Part shown: positions 46,207 through 59,640 of the stretch, piece after piece
Numbering within the stretch: position 1 is the first letter of the stretch
Layout: every line of letters begins with the position of its first letter
NCBI GenBank assembly: GCA_951799445.1
Contig: OX637290.1
Coordinates: forward strand, 4,652,501 to 4,716,500
DNA from: Pseudisothecium myosuroides
Taxonomy: Eukaryota > Streptophyta > Bryopsida > Hypnales > Lembophyllaceae
Length of the DNA: 64,000 nt
Direction of reading: 5' to 3'
Notes under the pieces: generated by a model
What the model saw: only the letters and a program-made list of their open reading frames with translations
Databases searched by the model: none
Told to the model about the DNA's origin: nothing
Made by a program: the position numbers and the translations under genes

Positions 46207-47879
46207 CTGAAAAAAGACTTCCTAATTGATCATATTTGCAGAATACCGGAAGCTCTCCTCTAGTTCTCCGTAAATGGCACAAATGTGATACTACTGCTAC
46301 CGAAGACTCCAGCCCTCAAGAATGTCACGCACGTGCAGCATTTCTATCTCGCCAGCCTATAGTGAGCAGGTTCGTGTAATTGCAGCTTCCACTCATTCGC
46401 TTGGAGATTTCTTGAATGTACTTCATAAAATCCAGCTCACTCTAACAAGAATCACCATCTTGACATTGCAGTACTAATGCGCAATGCAAAGGTGGGTACC
46501 TTCTCTCTTTCTTAATTCAAGTGCTCTACTGAAACGATCAATTATGCTAACCTAATTTTGAGCTTTACAACTGCACGCAAGACGCCATTTATCCTCAGCT
46601 TTATAAATGCACAGTATGGCATCGTTTGTGATCCACTACACCATATCCTACTTGAAGTGATATTCTCAGAAAGAGGCAATTTGCTAACTTAGCACACTGG
46701 AAGTTGCAAAAAGAACCTAATGGCACACAGAGTGAGTTGGAGAGATCTTGTTGAAGGTGGAGACGCGAAAGAACTGCAGGAGCTGCCACGGATTGAGCTT
46801 GAAGAAGCTAATCAGGGGAGGGAACCCCAGTACTAAGTCTGGAGTTGATCAGTAATTATGAGAACCTGCAGGATTTTGAAGTTACGTCACACAAGTGCTG
46901 TCAGTTGAGGGTAAGAAGTCCTGATCTGACAAGTTTAACTTGATTTTGAGCTTCTTTCAATGTAGGACATCCATAATCGCCTCTCTTTCGGCCTATTGTA
47001 ATTCCTTTTATAAGACTTTTCAACAGGAAAAAAAAAATTAGAAAATCTGTTAGCAAATAGAAGACGATATCAACGCACCACAGAATGCATTATTTGGATA
47101 CCATATTCAAGAGTTATGTATGTTAAAATCTTTATTGATAGATGAACAAATACTTAGGTGATCCATATCCTCTTAATCGATATGTACCTTTCATTTCAGG
47201 CTTGGGGGTGCTGCTTTTAGATCACTGGCAATTTTGACAGTCCCTAGCTATAAGTTATATATTGCTACCTCATGACTTTGAATTACCATCCGAAAACCTA
47301 CCTATACAGTTTGAGAACAGACTCTAGTTGATGAGTCTAAAGATGCTCTGTTGAACTTGAATATCTATCCAATAACTTACATCATACGTCTTCTTAAGTT
47401 TCTTCCTCATAGATTTTAGGGAAATTTGAAGCTTGTGATTACCGGTACTTACATTTGGTTTTGTTTGGTACGCGGGCAGGTAAGCAAGGACTTGTCAGTA
47501 GCGTTGATCTAAGGACGCCAGGAGATCAAGTTCTATTTTGTCAGAAACAGCAGCAGCACAAATGCCGTGCAAATTTTGGTAAATCAATTTCAAGTAAGTT
47601 ACCAAATATTAGTGATTACCAAATACCGGTGGGTGACTGGGTGGAGACGTAGAATTCTGCTCACAATCCCAAGTTCAGTAGGAGCAGCAATTTACGGTGC
47701 CTTTGAGAGTGAGGTGCAATTGGGAGAATGGGTGAATTGGATCATGTTTCCAATTCAAAACAAATCTCAAACTGGAAGAAATTGCATTCAACAATTGTTG
47801 CACGGTTTTTAAGAATTTGTCAAAGTTCAAAACCCTTAAAAAGTTGAACATGAGAGCAAAAGCACAACTCTTTCTTATG

Positions 47880-48850
47880 TTAACCCCCAAAGTTCAAAGG
47901 CCTTTTCCATAAAAAAAACGCTCAAAACTGCTATTTCTATTGCAAAGAGCAATCATAAACTACCATTTATACTGCAGAGAGCCATCATAAACTGCCATTT
48001 CTACTGCAAAGAGTAGTCATTTTTTAAATTTGTTTTTTTGGCATTTCCAACCGTAGGATCTTGCATCACACTGGTACAAGAATATTCTATGGAAAAATCT
48101 TGGAAACTTTGCCCCTATAGATTGTAAGATTTTTGTGTTTAAAGTGAGAAATTGGATTTTTTTTGCACAATTCCTAGATAGATTATTTGAGTTTGCATCT
48201 TCTTTAACTTAATTGTTTAGCACAAAAGATTATGGTTTAAAAAAAAATTATGTTGAAGAATTGAGTCAATAGTTTGGGAAAAAAATTCAAATGAAAAAGC
48301 TTGATTTTTTATTCTTTAAGAAAATATTAAGTAGAAATAGGTACAAGATAGAAGGAAAAACTATATTGTTAATAGCTCTAAGATGGAATTGAAACACATT
48401 AATTCCAACAGTGAAATTATTCTAGCAAACAAACTAATCCCTATAAAATGTCTTTTTTCTTTAATTGTGAAAATTGAGTTTAAAAAAGATTTTAATATGT
48501 TCTTTTCTCGTAAAGACGCTATGATGGTCTGCAAAACATGAAGGTTTCCATATTTTTCATATCACTAATCCAAATGGAATGAATTAAATCTTTTTATGTA
48601 GATATAAATGTAATTTAAAAGAGATATTATTTTTAAAATAATTATTTCAAGTTATTTTTCTCTTTTTTTCTAGGACTTGGGCATTTTGAGCTTATGCGTA
48701 ACTTTTGCTTTGGGGCACCAATTGAAATAAAAATTATGTTCCCGCAAAGCTAATGTATTTTCTATCTTAACTAAATCTTTTTTTGAATCACTCTAAAAAT
48801 TGAGAACTATAGAAGCTAAACTGTCCAAACTTTAACTTGTGTCCTAAGGA
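47880..48850. mobile_element. TTAA family B relative
   Basis: It starts TTAACCCCCAAAGTTCAAAG and parallels 20577-21519: an AAACTGCCATTTCTA-type block, then CAACCGTAGGATCTTGCATC, then GGACTTGGGCA in place of GGACTGCCCA. The right terminus is not clear; about 48840 is a guess from where similarity stops. Confidence 0.5.
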
Positions 48851-49708
48851 AACAATGGAATTTTGATTTTAATCCTAAAATATTTTGAAAGCCTTTTTTG
48901 GCCACTATGGACTCATTTGATGATTAGAAATGGCACTGACAAAATATCTATTTGAAAGTGGGAAATACAACATACACATCATAGGCTTTTGAAGACAACA
49001 TTATTTGACTTTGAAATACCACATTGTACTAAAAAATTTATAGTTATAGATGTCGATTGTGCAAATTTTTTTGTGATCAATCATGTTTTGTGACAAAATT
49101 CAATCACGTATCTTTTCTTTATCTTTTGCATCCCTTGAAAGTTGACTAAAATCAATTTCATTTTTATAACTAAATTACTTCTAAATTGCTCGTCAGATTC
49201 TTTTTCATGACAATATACATACACAAGGCCAGCGTCTCTATACAATCATGTATTCTAATCCAATCATGTATTCTTATAGATTTATACATCTAAATAAGAT
49301 TCTTTACACCAATTGTTCACTGAATCACAACACTTCTATCAATTTTAGTATCCACGTTTGAAATACACTTTGTACAAACATAATGCCAAGTCTAGTTTTC
49401 AAGGCAGATTTGGCACCATTCCATTGGAGAGTCAGAAGTGGGTTATGAGTCATAACCAAGCCCCTCTTTCTACGCCCTTAGATTTGGAAAAAGTATAAAA
49501 ATGGACGCTTGTGACAAAGTATCACCCTTGGCATTATGTAATCCATTATGGTCTTCGAGATGCACCACACGACAATCACAAATATTTAGCAATGGACAAG
49601 TCTCCAAAAAAGTGCCTTTTTGTATGGCTAAATGATTAAAATATGTCATATAAATAATAATACATATTTATCCAACAATAAGTCATGAATATAGTAACTT
49701 CTTGCTAC

Positions 49709-50201
49709 TTAACCCTGTAAGGACACTGTAAACACATTGCCTAATTCCATCATCCTACTTTTGGTCCCAATTCTGCCACAAAATTCATCCAAATTCATTT
49801 ATTTTATGACAAAATTAGTGCATTAATGCCATCAAAGGATAATGTGCCAATCCTTTATTGGTGAATACTTAAGTGCCATTAGATATATGGAAAGGCAATT
49901 ATGGGTTGTTTGTAGGAAGTTAATGACTCCACTCTATGGGCAATTTTATAATTTCAGGGCAGGCCACTTTAGAAATTCATAGAAATTACAATTTCAATCA
50001 AAAAATTATAATTTCACTTGGGTTTGATTTACAAAACATGCACACACCTATGAAAAATATGTGTCCCTTTTGGAGTTGTCCCCAAGATATTTAAATTGTG
50101 GATCAGGGTGGTAGTAGGCATGTCTACCTTATTGATGCAATAATTGGAGTATTTTGGTGGTTACCTCAAGTGGTCATAGGATTCTGTCCTTCCAAGGTTA
50201 A
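49709..50201. mobile_element. TTAA-bounded MITE, 493 bp
   Basis: Left end TTAACCCTGTAAGGACACTG; right end in reverse complement TTAACCTTGGAAGGACAGAA. The TTAA at 50198-50201 is shared with the next element, so one inserted at the edge of the other. Confidence 0.65.
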
Positions 50202-50570
50202 CCTCTAAAGAACTAAGCTGCATTTTTTGGCAACATAGTGATTTTGGGCAACTCACTGCAAATGGAGTTTTTAATTTTTTCTTTGAAAATTTCACACAAC
50301 ATGTGCCTAAGGAGTAGCTTTAGGCACAGCAATATTCATAATTTTTGACGACATAATTAAGAAGTTATTGCATGATATGTAATTTTCATTGAATTTTAGG
50401 CAGCTCGGGTAGCTAAGAAAACTTCTTCAAATTTAAAAAAAAACTCAAAAAAACAACTTAAAATTGGTTCTCTAGATTTATATATACATGGAAGCTTTGA
50501 ATCATTCAATTTCAATTAATAAGATGAAATTTATGAGTTTTAGTTTGCGGGTAGGTATGGGCCCCTTATC
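50198..50570. mobile_element. truncated TTAA family B relative
   Basis: It starts TTAACCTCTAAAGAACTAAG and follows the same order of blocks as 58083 onward (GCAACATA, AAGTTATTGCAT, GATTTATATATACA, AGCTTTGAATCATTC). Similarity fades at about 50560. Orientation is opposite to the 20577 element. Confidence 0.5.
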
Positions 50571-52102
50571 TAGAGTCACCATTGAAAGATGCCCCTCGAT
50601 AGCAAGTGCTACATATCCATCACAAAGTAAACATGCTCACATGGGTGGACTATTTTTGTACATTCAATAGGGTACACAAAGTCAGTTTCTGACATAGAAA
50701 ATGCACAAGGTTGTAGCTTCAAATTTGAAAGCCAGAATGACTTATTTTTGGTCCATCTCAACAAGTACAGTACACATTCATGGATGGTAACTTACTTCAC
50801 CACTGCATTCAAATATGAGACTATACCAGTGACTTTGTAAGGTAACTACACCTAGAATTGCACAAATAACAAATTCAGCATGGTTTCCATTATTGTTTTG
50901 AAAAACTTTTCATGGGGGCTTGTTGGTAGTCAAAAAGGGATTTTAGGTTATCTTAGAATGCATTTTTAGGACACCATATGAATAGCTTACGAATTTTCAA
51001 AGTGTTGGAAAATAGGTGTTTCTAAAAGTAACCATAAACTCTCATGAATAGTGGGAGTATATTTTAGGCAAGAATTTGTAGAGTGGTCAGTTTTAGAAAG
51101 CAATTAAAATTAGGCATAGTTACCTTATATGTAGAAAAATCTAATTATGCCAATCTTCAAGAATTGAGGAACCCATTTTATAAAAGAAATTCTCAACTAT
51201 ACAGAAACTTTACTTTTCAGAAAATCTTAGAAACCCAATATTACTCTATATACATTTGCATTTTTTATATCATTCTTGAACTCCAATGGTATGTCTACAC
51301 TTGGCGTTAAGGCCAAGTCTTTGGGGCGCTATTAGAAAGTAAATAGTGTGTGTATGTTCACACTTAATATGTTCTTTAGCAAATACTGATCCTAGTTGGA
51401 CGACGAGCTAGCAAGGAGAAAAAACGGTGGTCAAATCAATAAATGAGAACACTATTCACGCAGTTACGTGAATTTCACCTAACAATACGTAGCACCTCAA
51501 TCAACAGGAAACTTAGATTTTAGATTGTTAAGAGTGCAATTAGTTAATGGGACTGCAAATGGGTAATTAACAAAGAACAATGACTTTCAACTACAAGGTA
51601 TCACAAGAAAAATTCAAAGGCCACTCTTTATTTATGTTTTGAATCAAGGAGAAATGTTACAAATTGAGAAGAGAAGCTCACAATCTACTGAAAAGAGGTT
51701 GTCAGGCAGTTTTGCCTGTGACAAATCCTACCCCCCTCAACAAAAAATCAAGAGCCGTTGGATGGGGGGGGAAAAATTCCACCCCCCCTCAACAAAAAAT
51801 CAAGAGCCATTGGATCTGGATCTGGATCTAGATACGGATACGGATACAATTACACATACAAATACATATACGGATGGCAGAATACATATACGGCAGAATA
51901 CATATTTATCCCATAATGTTTGCATCTCCCCACCACCCCTGAAAATTACAAGAGGGGAGGAGGAGGGCTGGGGGATGGGCTGGAAAAAAAATTAATTTTT
52001 AATTCACCCCCCCTCCCCTCCAAAATTAAATTTTAAATTTTTTTGGGAGGGGGGGGGGGGTGAATTAAAAACTAAATTTTTTGAAAATTAAGTTTCTTTG
52101 TC

Positions 52103-52133
52103 ATGGTGCATAGTTTGTCACTATGCACCATGA
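52103..52133. repeat. perfect 12-bp-stem hairpin
   Basis: CATGGTGCATAG and its exact reverse complement CTATGCACCATG are separated by a 7-base loop. It is isolated from the larger foldback that follows at 52249. Confidence 0.7.
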
Positions 52134-52248
52134 AGTGGCAGTAATAGCCAGTATGCAACACTATATCCCCACAGGGTGGTAGGATGTCTCGTAGGAGGTA
52201 GAACAACACATGTGGGATAAATAAAATTAAAATTGGTAGGAGCTCAAC

Positions 52249-52668
52249 CGCTCTTAGTTAAGTCAAAAGTAGGAGTTGTGTTGGAAGTAGAATTTGAAAC
52301 CTCATTTATGCGTAGTAGAATAACTTTTTCCAAAAAACTTTGAACTAAGAAAAGTTGATAAATCAAGCTAAATTTCATCTCCAAAGACCCTTTTTTAATT
52401 TTAAGCCTCCAATCAAAATTTATGAACAAATTTTAGAGAGGGGTGTTTGAAAATGTCAAAGAAAATGTCCCTTTCAATCCCTCTCTCAAAATTTGTTCAT
52501 AACTTTTGATTGGAGGCTCAAAATTACAAACGGATTTTTAGAAATGAAATTTATCTTTATTTACTTTTTTTTAAAAGTTTAAAGCTTTTTGAAAAAAGTT
52601 ATTCTATTGTACATAAATGAGGTTTGAAATGTTACTTCCAATACAATTCTTGCTTTTTGACAATGAGC
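52249..52668. mobile_element. foldback MITE, about 420 bp
   Basis: Nearly the whole block folds on itself. The left arm has GTCAAAAGTAGGAGTTGTGT, CCTCATTTATGCGTAGTAGAA and AACTTTGAACTAAG. The right arm carries their reverse complements and ends TTGCTTTTTGACAATG. The centre is near 52455. The same hairpin family lies inside the nested element at 53462-56375. Confidence 0.7.
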
Positions 52669-53461
52669 ACTGAAGCTCTCATTTTTATAATTATCCCATA
52701 CCCTTTGAAGGTTTATGATGGGCAATGGAATCCATTATAAAAAAGACATCCCAATTCTTTGTGCCCACAATTGTCAATGAAGTATTCACTTCACATTGCC
52801 ATCAAATGTATTTATTTGTCGTAGATGTTCAAATGCCATTGCTATTGACGTTTACTTTAATCTCCATGATGTGGATGAATTTTTTGGATGAGGACTGTGG
52901 AGAGGAAAAGGTAGCCTCTCTAAAGACTACTGAATGTCATACTTTAAATCTAAATGACTAATAACTTCAAATGATCCAATTTTGCCGAATCAATGCCGAA
53001 TCGATTAAAAACAAATGTTTATATAAAACCTGCACCTTTCCGTCTTTGTCAGAGGTATTATGTTTTTATGATTGTTGTTACTAACACCAAGTGTAGACAC
53101 ACCACAAGGCAATGGTCCTTTTGCTTAACTCTAGATAATATTGAAAGGAGCTCAAGGTACTAGTCATGCATTGTGAACCATTAAGAAAGAATAATTTCCT
53201 TCGTAACACAAATAAGTGACACTCTAGATAGGACCCAACCTCATTAGTTAAGAATGTTAGGTCTCCTTTCAGCATATCATACTTCTTTGTTATTCTCACG
53301 TCCAATCTTATTGGGATTAGACATACCTAGTTTAAAAATCATGTGTGCACTTTCACTATTATACTTTTCATGTCACAAAAAATTATATATAGGGAATGAA
53401 TATACTATTTTTAATTTTTACATTGTCACTACAATCACACTTTGTATGTCACAAGACATTC

Positions 53462-56375
53462 ATCACAAAGTTCCTCTGCCACGAATTGTCAACAATAATC
53501 ATACAATTATCGTCGAGCACTGCTTTCGTGTTACATTCATTCATTTGGAAACATTGTTACAACACGATAATGACATTCATTAATACCATGCAATTGAGGC
53601 ATGTCATTCATATTTGAGTTTGAAGTACTAAAGTTGCACGATAACTATGCATGACGAAATATGTATGACTTCAGTGGTTTAGTGATGGGCGACTAACTTT
53701 GTGTAGCATTAGTGCTTTTCTAAGACATATAAAATTAGTGCAATAATCACACAAAATCATGTCCGTGCATAGTTATTGTACTAACATTGCATTTTTTTAT
53801 TTTTCACAATTTCAATACTAAGTCAATTGAAAAGCAGGAATTGTGTTCAAAGTAGAAATTTAGACCTCATTTAGGCATAGTAGAATAAAAAATTTCAAAA
53901 AACTTTGAACTAAAAAAAGTTGATAAATTAAGATAGCTTTCATCTCCAAAAATTTGTTTGAGATTTAGAGTCTCCAATCAAAAGTTATAGACAAAGTTTA
54001 AAGACGGCTTGGAAGGGACATTTTTTTGACATTTTCAAACATTGCTTTTGAATTTTGTCCATAACTTTTTATTGGTGGCTCTAAATCTCAAACGGATTTT
54101 TGGAGATGATTTCAAAGTTCAGGACCAACAAATTATTAGCAATTATCATGTAGTTACTATTGTTTCATAGGTGCGTACATTAATTTGAAAATTATTGCAT
54201 CGTTACGATGCACACAATTACTGCAAAGAAATGACACTACTTTGTAATTTATATTAACTATGTAACTTCTATACGTTAATCACAAATGCACAAAAGACAC
54301 AAATTATGCACGAAAATTGACATTCTTTATTGTGCATTTTTGTGCATTGAAGGACACAAAAAAACCATGACAACAATGTCATTGGAGTCATCATTGCAAT
54401 AATGCAAATTAACTGGTTTCAATGTTCCAAAAAGTATTGTCAATGTTCAATTGTTCATCACCATTCTAGTTTAAAAAAAATTCTTAATTAAATTTCTGGC
54501 ATTTTGAACTAAATCTATCATTACTATAGGCCATCAAATTTAAGCTTGAAATAAATCCATCAATAGGCTACCAAGAAACTTAATAGCGTAGTGAAAGAAT
54601 TACTTCATTGTAGCTTGAATTGATTCCATGACTACGCCACCAAGAAACTTGGTAACGTAGTGATGAAATCTCTTCATTGGTAGTTGGTGAGAGTTGAGGG
54701 TAGAGAGGTCCTCTTTATCCTAAAATCCACTTTATGAACACTCAAAAGATATGGGATAACTTGAAGATGAGAGCTTGACTTCTCATAGTCAAGTTGTTTT
54801 GAAAATGTATAAATCGTGTTTAAAGTATAAATTCAGACCTCAAATTGGCATAGTAGAGTACCTTTTTTTTAAAACTTTGAACTAACAAAAGTTGTTAAAT
54901 GAATTTAACTTTCATGTCCAAAAATCCGTTTGAGATTTAGAGCCACCAATAAAAAGTTATGGACAAAATTCAAAAGCAATGTTTGAAAATGTCAAAAAAA
55001 TGTCCCTTCCAAGCCGTCTTTAAACTTTGTCTATAACTTTTGATTGGAGACTCTAAATCTCAAACAAATTTTTGGAGATGAAAGCTATCTTAATTTATCA
55101 ACTTTTTTTAGTTCAAAGTTTTTTGAAATTTTTTATTCTACTATGCCTAAATGAGGTCTAAATTTCTACTTTGAACACAATTCCTGCTTTTCAATTGACT
55201 TAGTATTGAAATTGTGAAAAATAAAAAAATGCAATGTTAGTACAATAACTATGCACGGACATGATTTTGTGTGATTATTGCACTAATTTTATATGTCTTA
55301 GAAAAGCACTAATGCTACACAAAGTTAGTCGCCCATCACTAAACCACTGAAGTCATACATATTTCGTCATGCATAGTTATCGTGCAACTTTAGTACTTCA
55401 AACTCAAATATGAATGACATGCCTCAATTGCATGGTATTAATGAATGTCATTATCGTGTTGTAACAATGTTTCCAAATGAATAAATGTAACACGAAAGCA
55501 GTGCTCGACGATAATCGTACGATTACTGTTGATAATTCGTGACAGAGGAACTTTGTGATGATGAAAGCTAAATTCATTTACCAACATTTACTAGCTCAAA
55601 GTTTTAAAAAAAAGGAACTCTACTATGCCAATTTGAGGTCTGAATTCCTACTTTGAACACAATTTATACATTTTCAAAACAACTTGACTATGAGAAGTCA
55701 AGCTCTCATCTTCAAGTTATCCTATATCTTTTGAGTATTCATAGAGTAGATTGTAGTATAAAGAGGACCTCTCTACCCTCAACTCTCACCAATTTCCAAT
55801 GAAGAGATTTCATCACTACGTTACCAAGTTTCTTGGTGGATTAGTCATGGAATCAATTCAAGCTACAATGAAGTAATTCTTTCACTACACTATCAAGTTT
55901 CTTGGTAGCCTATTGATGGATTTAGTTCAAGCATAAATTTGATGGCCTATAGTATTGATGAATGATGGATTCACTTCAAAATGCCAGAAATTTAGTTAAG
56001 AATTTTTTTAAATTAGAAAATGATCAACAATTGAACATTAACAATACTTTTTGGAACATTAATTGATACCAATTAATAAGCATTATTGCAGTAATGACTC
56101 CAATGACATTGTTGTCATGGATTTTCCGTGTCCTTCAATGCACAAAAAATGCACGATAAAGAATGTATATTTTCGTGCATAATTTGTGTCTTTTGCGCAC
56201 TTGTGATTAACGTATAGAAGTTACATAGTTAATATGAATTTCAAAGTAGTGCCATTTCTTTACAGTAATTGTGTGCATCGTAACGATGCGATAATTGCAA
56301 ATTAACGTATGCACCCATGAAACAATAGTAACTACATGATAATTGCTGACAATTCGTTGGTCTTGAACTTTGAGA
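53462..56375. mobile_element. outer copy of a foldback element, split by a second copy
   Basis: The outer element is present as 53462-54109 and 55560-56375. Joined, the two parts reconstitute one unit of about 1.46 kb containing an internal hairpin. Its ends are CAAAGTTCCTCTGCCACGAA and, in reverse complement, CAAAGTTCAAGACCAACGAA, followed on both sides by TTGTCARCAATWATCAT: about 40-bp imperfect terminal inverted repeats. The CAAAG start would suit hAT-type termini, but an 8-bp target duplication is not visible. Confidence 0.6.
54110..55559. mobile_element. inner copy of the same foldback element, inserted in reverse orientation
   Basis: The 1450-bp block is the reverse complement of the joined outer copy (53462-54109 plus 55560-56375). 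It interrupts the right arm of the outer copy's internal hairpin and is flanked by a possible 5-bp duplication GATGA (54105-54109 and 55560-55564). Its own hairpin is complete at about 54790-55200. No coding capacity is seen. Confidence 0.65.
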
Positions 56376-56799
56376 TGTTACTCGTCAACATGATAGTGAG
56401 GAAGTTCACAAGACAGTGAAGGATTTGGAATTATCCCAAAACTACATGCAATCTTCAATGTTTTCACATGAATTTTGGACTCCCTAAGCACCCACTGCAA
56501 ATTTCAAGAATTTCAGGTGCTAGGGACCCTGATACAAAGAAATGAGTACAGAAAGTGGAAAAATAAGATCCAACCCACTTCACCACTGAAATTACTTGCT
56601 AACTTGTGTTCCTAGGTGTGGGCAAAATTTTGGAACTTTCCACTGTCTACTTTAGCAGATTATAGTAGTCAAATTAGGTTTGACAATTATTATATAGTGG
56701 TTTTTTCGGGGCTGTATCCACTTCGGAAATGTGCCAGCACCAAAGGAAGTGCTCTCTAGCCATAAAATTTGGAGAGGGTGTGGGCCATCAAGGTACCTG

Positions 56800-57016
56800 C
56801 ACTATAAGAACCCCGTGTTTTAGGTGACGAGCCTTGATTTTTCTTAATAGATTTTAGTGGACATCCAGTGCAACAAACACATGTTTGTTGTCAACAAAAA
56901 CGTCCAATGTAACATCAATGTTGACATAAAAACCTGTGTTTGTTGCATTGGACATCCACTAAAATCCGTCAAGAAAAATCAGGGCTTGCCACCTAAAACG
57001 TGGGTTTCTTATAGTG
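56800..57016. mobile_element. CACTA-like MITE, 217 bp
   Basis: Starts CACTATAAGAACCCCGTG and ends, in reverse complement, CACTATAAGAAACCCACGTT, close to the plant CACTA consensus CACTACAAGAA. The flanking trinucleotides CTG and ATG would be a 3-bp duplication with one change. Subterminal TTTTAGGTGRC and GGATTTTAGTGGA-type blocks are inverted too, and the middle is a foldback around a GTTGACA/TGTCAAC core. Confidence 0.75.
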
Positions 57017-58082
57017 ATGGTGCCTTGCAAATTTTCAAACCATTTTAATCACAAATGATTGGTTCCACTTTGCATGAATTCTGCAAATGCAGCAGGGAAT
57101 GTTCACGGCAAACTGGCAGCAAGAGGGGCTTTGAACGCAACATTTGTTGTTTTCTACAGTAATCCGCTAGAAATTACTTGTCCCACTTCTATGTACGGAC
57201 CCACAACAACCCTACGGCCCCACTTCGCATAATGATCCCCATACTGTCCTCACTCAGTGTACCAATTCCAAATCAATATAGGCAGGATCCAAGCCCGTTT
57301 CTACTAAAATAAAATTTTGAGGGGCGACATTTTGGGTGCTAGGGCGCTCAGGGGTTAAAGAGGTTTGTGTGCAATTTGATACAGAGTACTTCAACACTTG
57401 AGGTGCATTTGCATCTACTTGTATTATTGACTCCCTGCTTTGTCTACTGAAGAAATTTTTGTAGTGTGCAAACACTTGGTAGCCATTAGAAGGGATTTGG
57501 GACCAAGAAAGGGCCGTTTCAGGCCCATTCCCCAATCTGTCCCCATGCTGTGAATAGTGGTATGCTCTATCCGAAAAATATATTTAAAAAAAAAAAAAAA
57601 AAATTTACCAAATTTCATTTTAAGAAAAAAAAAATTGAAAATCTGATGTGGCCAAAGTCCAGCCATGTCACCCTGCTGCGGTGGCGCAGTTTCAGCAGTC
57701 AAGAACTATTCAAAACTTGTGGAGAACTCATGGGAACTCGCGGCCCTTTAGAGGGCCCGAATTCTCTCTAATGCAGTTGGTATTGCAAAATGACTGTTGC
57801 ATTCTTACTCAATCTCAATTAAGCATATCAAATTTCAATTTCCAAAAATCAATAATCAATTTGTGGGGAAATTTTAGATATATTTCATGGTTGTACAAGA
57901 TATTTAATTGAGAATCAAACCATCAATGATGAATTTTGAAGATTCAATTGCAGAGACATGTAGAAACTTCTATACAATCACATGGAAAGTAAAGTGTGAA
58001 TGAAAAACTTAGTTCATTCATTTCATGGAAAATACAATATGAAGGTTTTTGACAATTGAATGTGTTGTCATTGACTCCATTG

Positions 58083-58985
58083 TTAACCCCTAAAGAACCG
58101 GCTTGCTATTTTTAGCAACATAATGACTTAGTGCAGGTACTTGTGACTAGAAATTAGCATATTTAAATTGAAATTGTAGTGGAAGGTGTAGACGAGGAAT
58201 ATCTTTCATGTGCACTAAATTTTATGAAATTTGGAAATAAGAGTGAAAAGTTATTGCATAATATGTTGTTTGTTTCCCAACTTGGGCAATCTGGGCTGAT
58301 AAAAAAAATCATTTTTTTCAAAAACAAAAAATTTAATTGGTTTTCCAGATTTATATATACAAGGAAAGTTTTGAATCATTCCATTTTGATCAAATGAGTC
58401 AAAAGTTATGGGGAGTTTTTGTTTGTAGGCAGTTATGGATTCTCTACTCTAAAATAAACTTCGAAGTCGTTTATTTAACTCAATTTTAGGATGTAGATCG
58501 TTTATTACAACATTACAACCATTGGGATTGACATTTTTCAATTCCATAATTAAATTCTTAACAATTTAGTACTTTGAATCATTCTCTACTTCTTTCTACT
58601 TATTATTATTTTTCTATATGTTGTACAATTCCAAATGATTTGAAAGTTTTTAAACATTTAGCCAACTTGTTTGGAAAAAAGAATCCAAATAAGCACCACC
58701 ATTTTGGACATTTTTTCATAGAAAATCGAGCTTGTGAAGTGCAGCTGCCTTGTTTTTTGCAGGGCCAAAAAAATGATTTTAGTGAATTTGAATGCTTATA
58801 TCTTACAATCCATGTAGTGGAAATTTCTGAAATTTTTACCACGTGTTCTAAGTCAGCATACTAGAAGATCCAATGGTTACATATGTAAAAAAAAAGTTGT
58901 TTTTCAAAAAATTGGCACTTGTACAAGAAATGTCAATTTTTGAGCGTTTGGAGGGAAAACATAGTCAAGGAACTTAAGGGGTCAA
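58083..58985. mobile_element. piggyBac-like element, family B, inverted copy
   Basis: Left end TTAACCCCTAAAGAACCGGC. It runs through GGAATATCTTTCATGTGCA, TTGGGCAATCTGGGC and AAAGTTATGGGGAG blocks that match the reverse complement of 20577-21519 in order. The right end is decayed (AAGGGGTCAA). Length 903 bp against 943 bp for the palindrome copy. Confidence 0.65.
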
Positions 58986-59399
58986 AACACCTCTGTAGAT
59001 CAAAATATTTTCAACTCCGAAAACCGATCATTGATCTCACAAGACTTCAAAAAAATACAAATCAAAGTGGATTTAATATGTCTAAATTTTTTCTTTCAAA
59101 AATAAAAATAAAAATACTTAAAATCTAACTCCTCCAAAAGGGATCAGCCCTGGGAAGCACGCTCCACCTTACCTCACCTTGAAATCATCGCCAAAAGTGC
59201 AAACTTTGGCAGACATTTCTGTCATTGCAGAGTACATTCACCCTAGATATGCCCTTTAAAAGATAAATCATTGGGAATGCAAACCTGCATATTTAGGTGG
59301 GTTCTCCCACAAACCGACACTTTTTGCTACTGTGCCTAGTTAGTAGTAAGGTAGGAGGTCCATAAAGCGACCATCTAAGCGCTGAACCTGAATTTTGGG

Positions 59400-59640
59400 G
59401 AGGTAAAACATCTTGAAATATTTTTCAGTAAATTTTCCTTGAAAGACAAGAAGAAATGGCATCTGGCTCAAGTTGTTTCATATTTTTCGGAGCTTTGTGG
59501 AATTAGTTATGAAATTTTGAAGGTGAAAAGCCAAAGGGCTGTAAAAGCGACCACCTCCTAGAATGTACATCCTTTGTACATTTTGGGAAATTGAAGAAAG
59601 CAAAATGTACCTGTGTGTCCTGATCGGTTCAAAATGCCCG
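59400..59640. repeat. dispersed repeat, copy 2
   Basis: Matches 38690-38990 in the same orientation and block order, ending GAAGAAAGCAAAATGTACCT. Shows that the intronic sequence of the TMKL1-like gene contains a mobile or duplicated unit. Confidence 0.65.

Larger units (their letters stand above)
46207..52250. other. gene-poor stretch with TTAA elements
   Basis: No gene is recognised. From 46207 to about 47870 base composition is still moderate and may contain leader sequence of the ATL-type gene. From 47880 on it is AT-rich and dominated by repeats listed separately. A low-complexity block at 51715-52060 contains GGATCT/GGATAC hexamers and long C and G runs. Confidence 0.55.

Noticed and set aside
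51639..51995. 118-codon frame with Asp-Leu and Asp-Thr repeats
   Set aside because: Direct translation of GGATCT/GGATAC microsatellite sequence and C-runs; no gene context.
53254..53617. Overlapping 109- and 73-codon frames
   Set aside because: They lie partly in the end of the foldback element and are not preserved in its other copy.
57254..57535. 93-codon minus-strand frame
   Set aside because: Composition is plausible, but it has no motif and no splice partners, and it overlaps a TTAA-type terminus at 57339-57358; insufficient to call.
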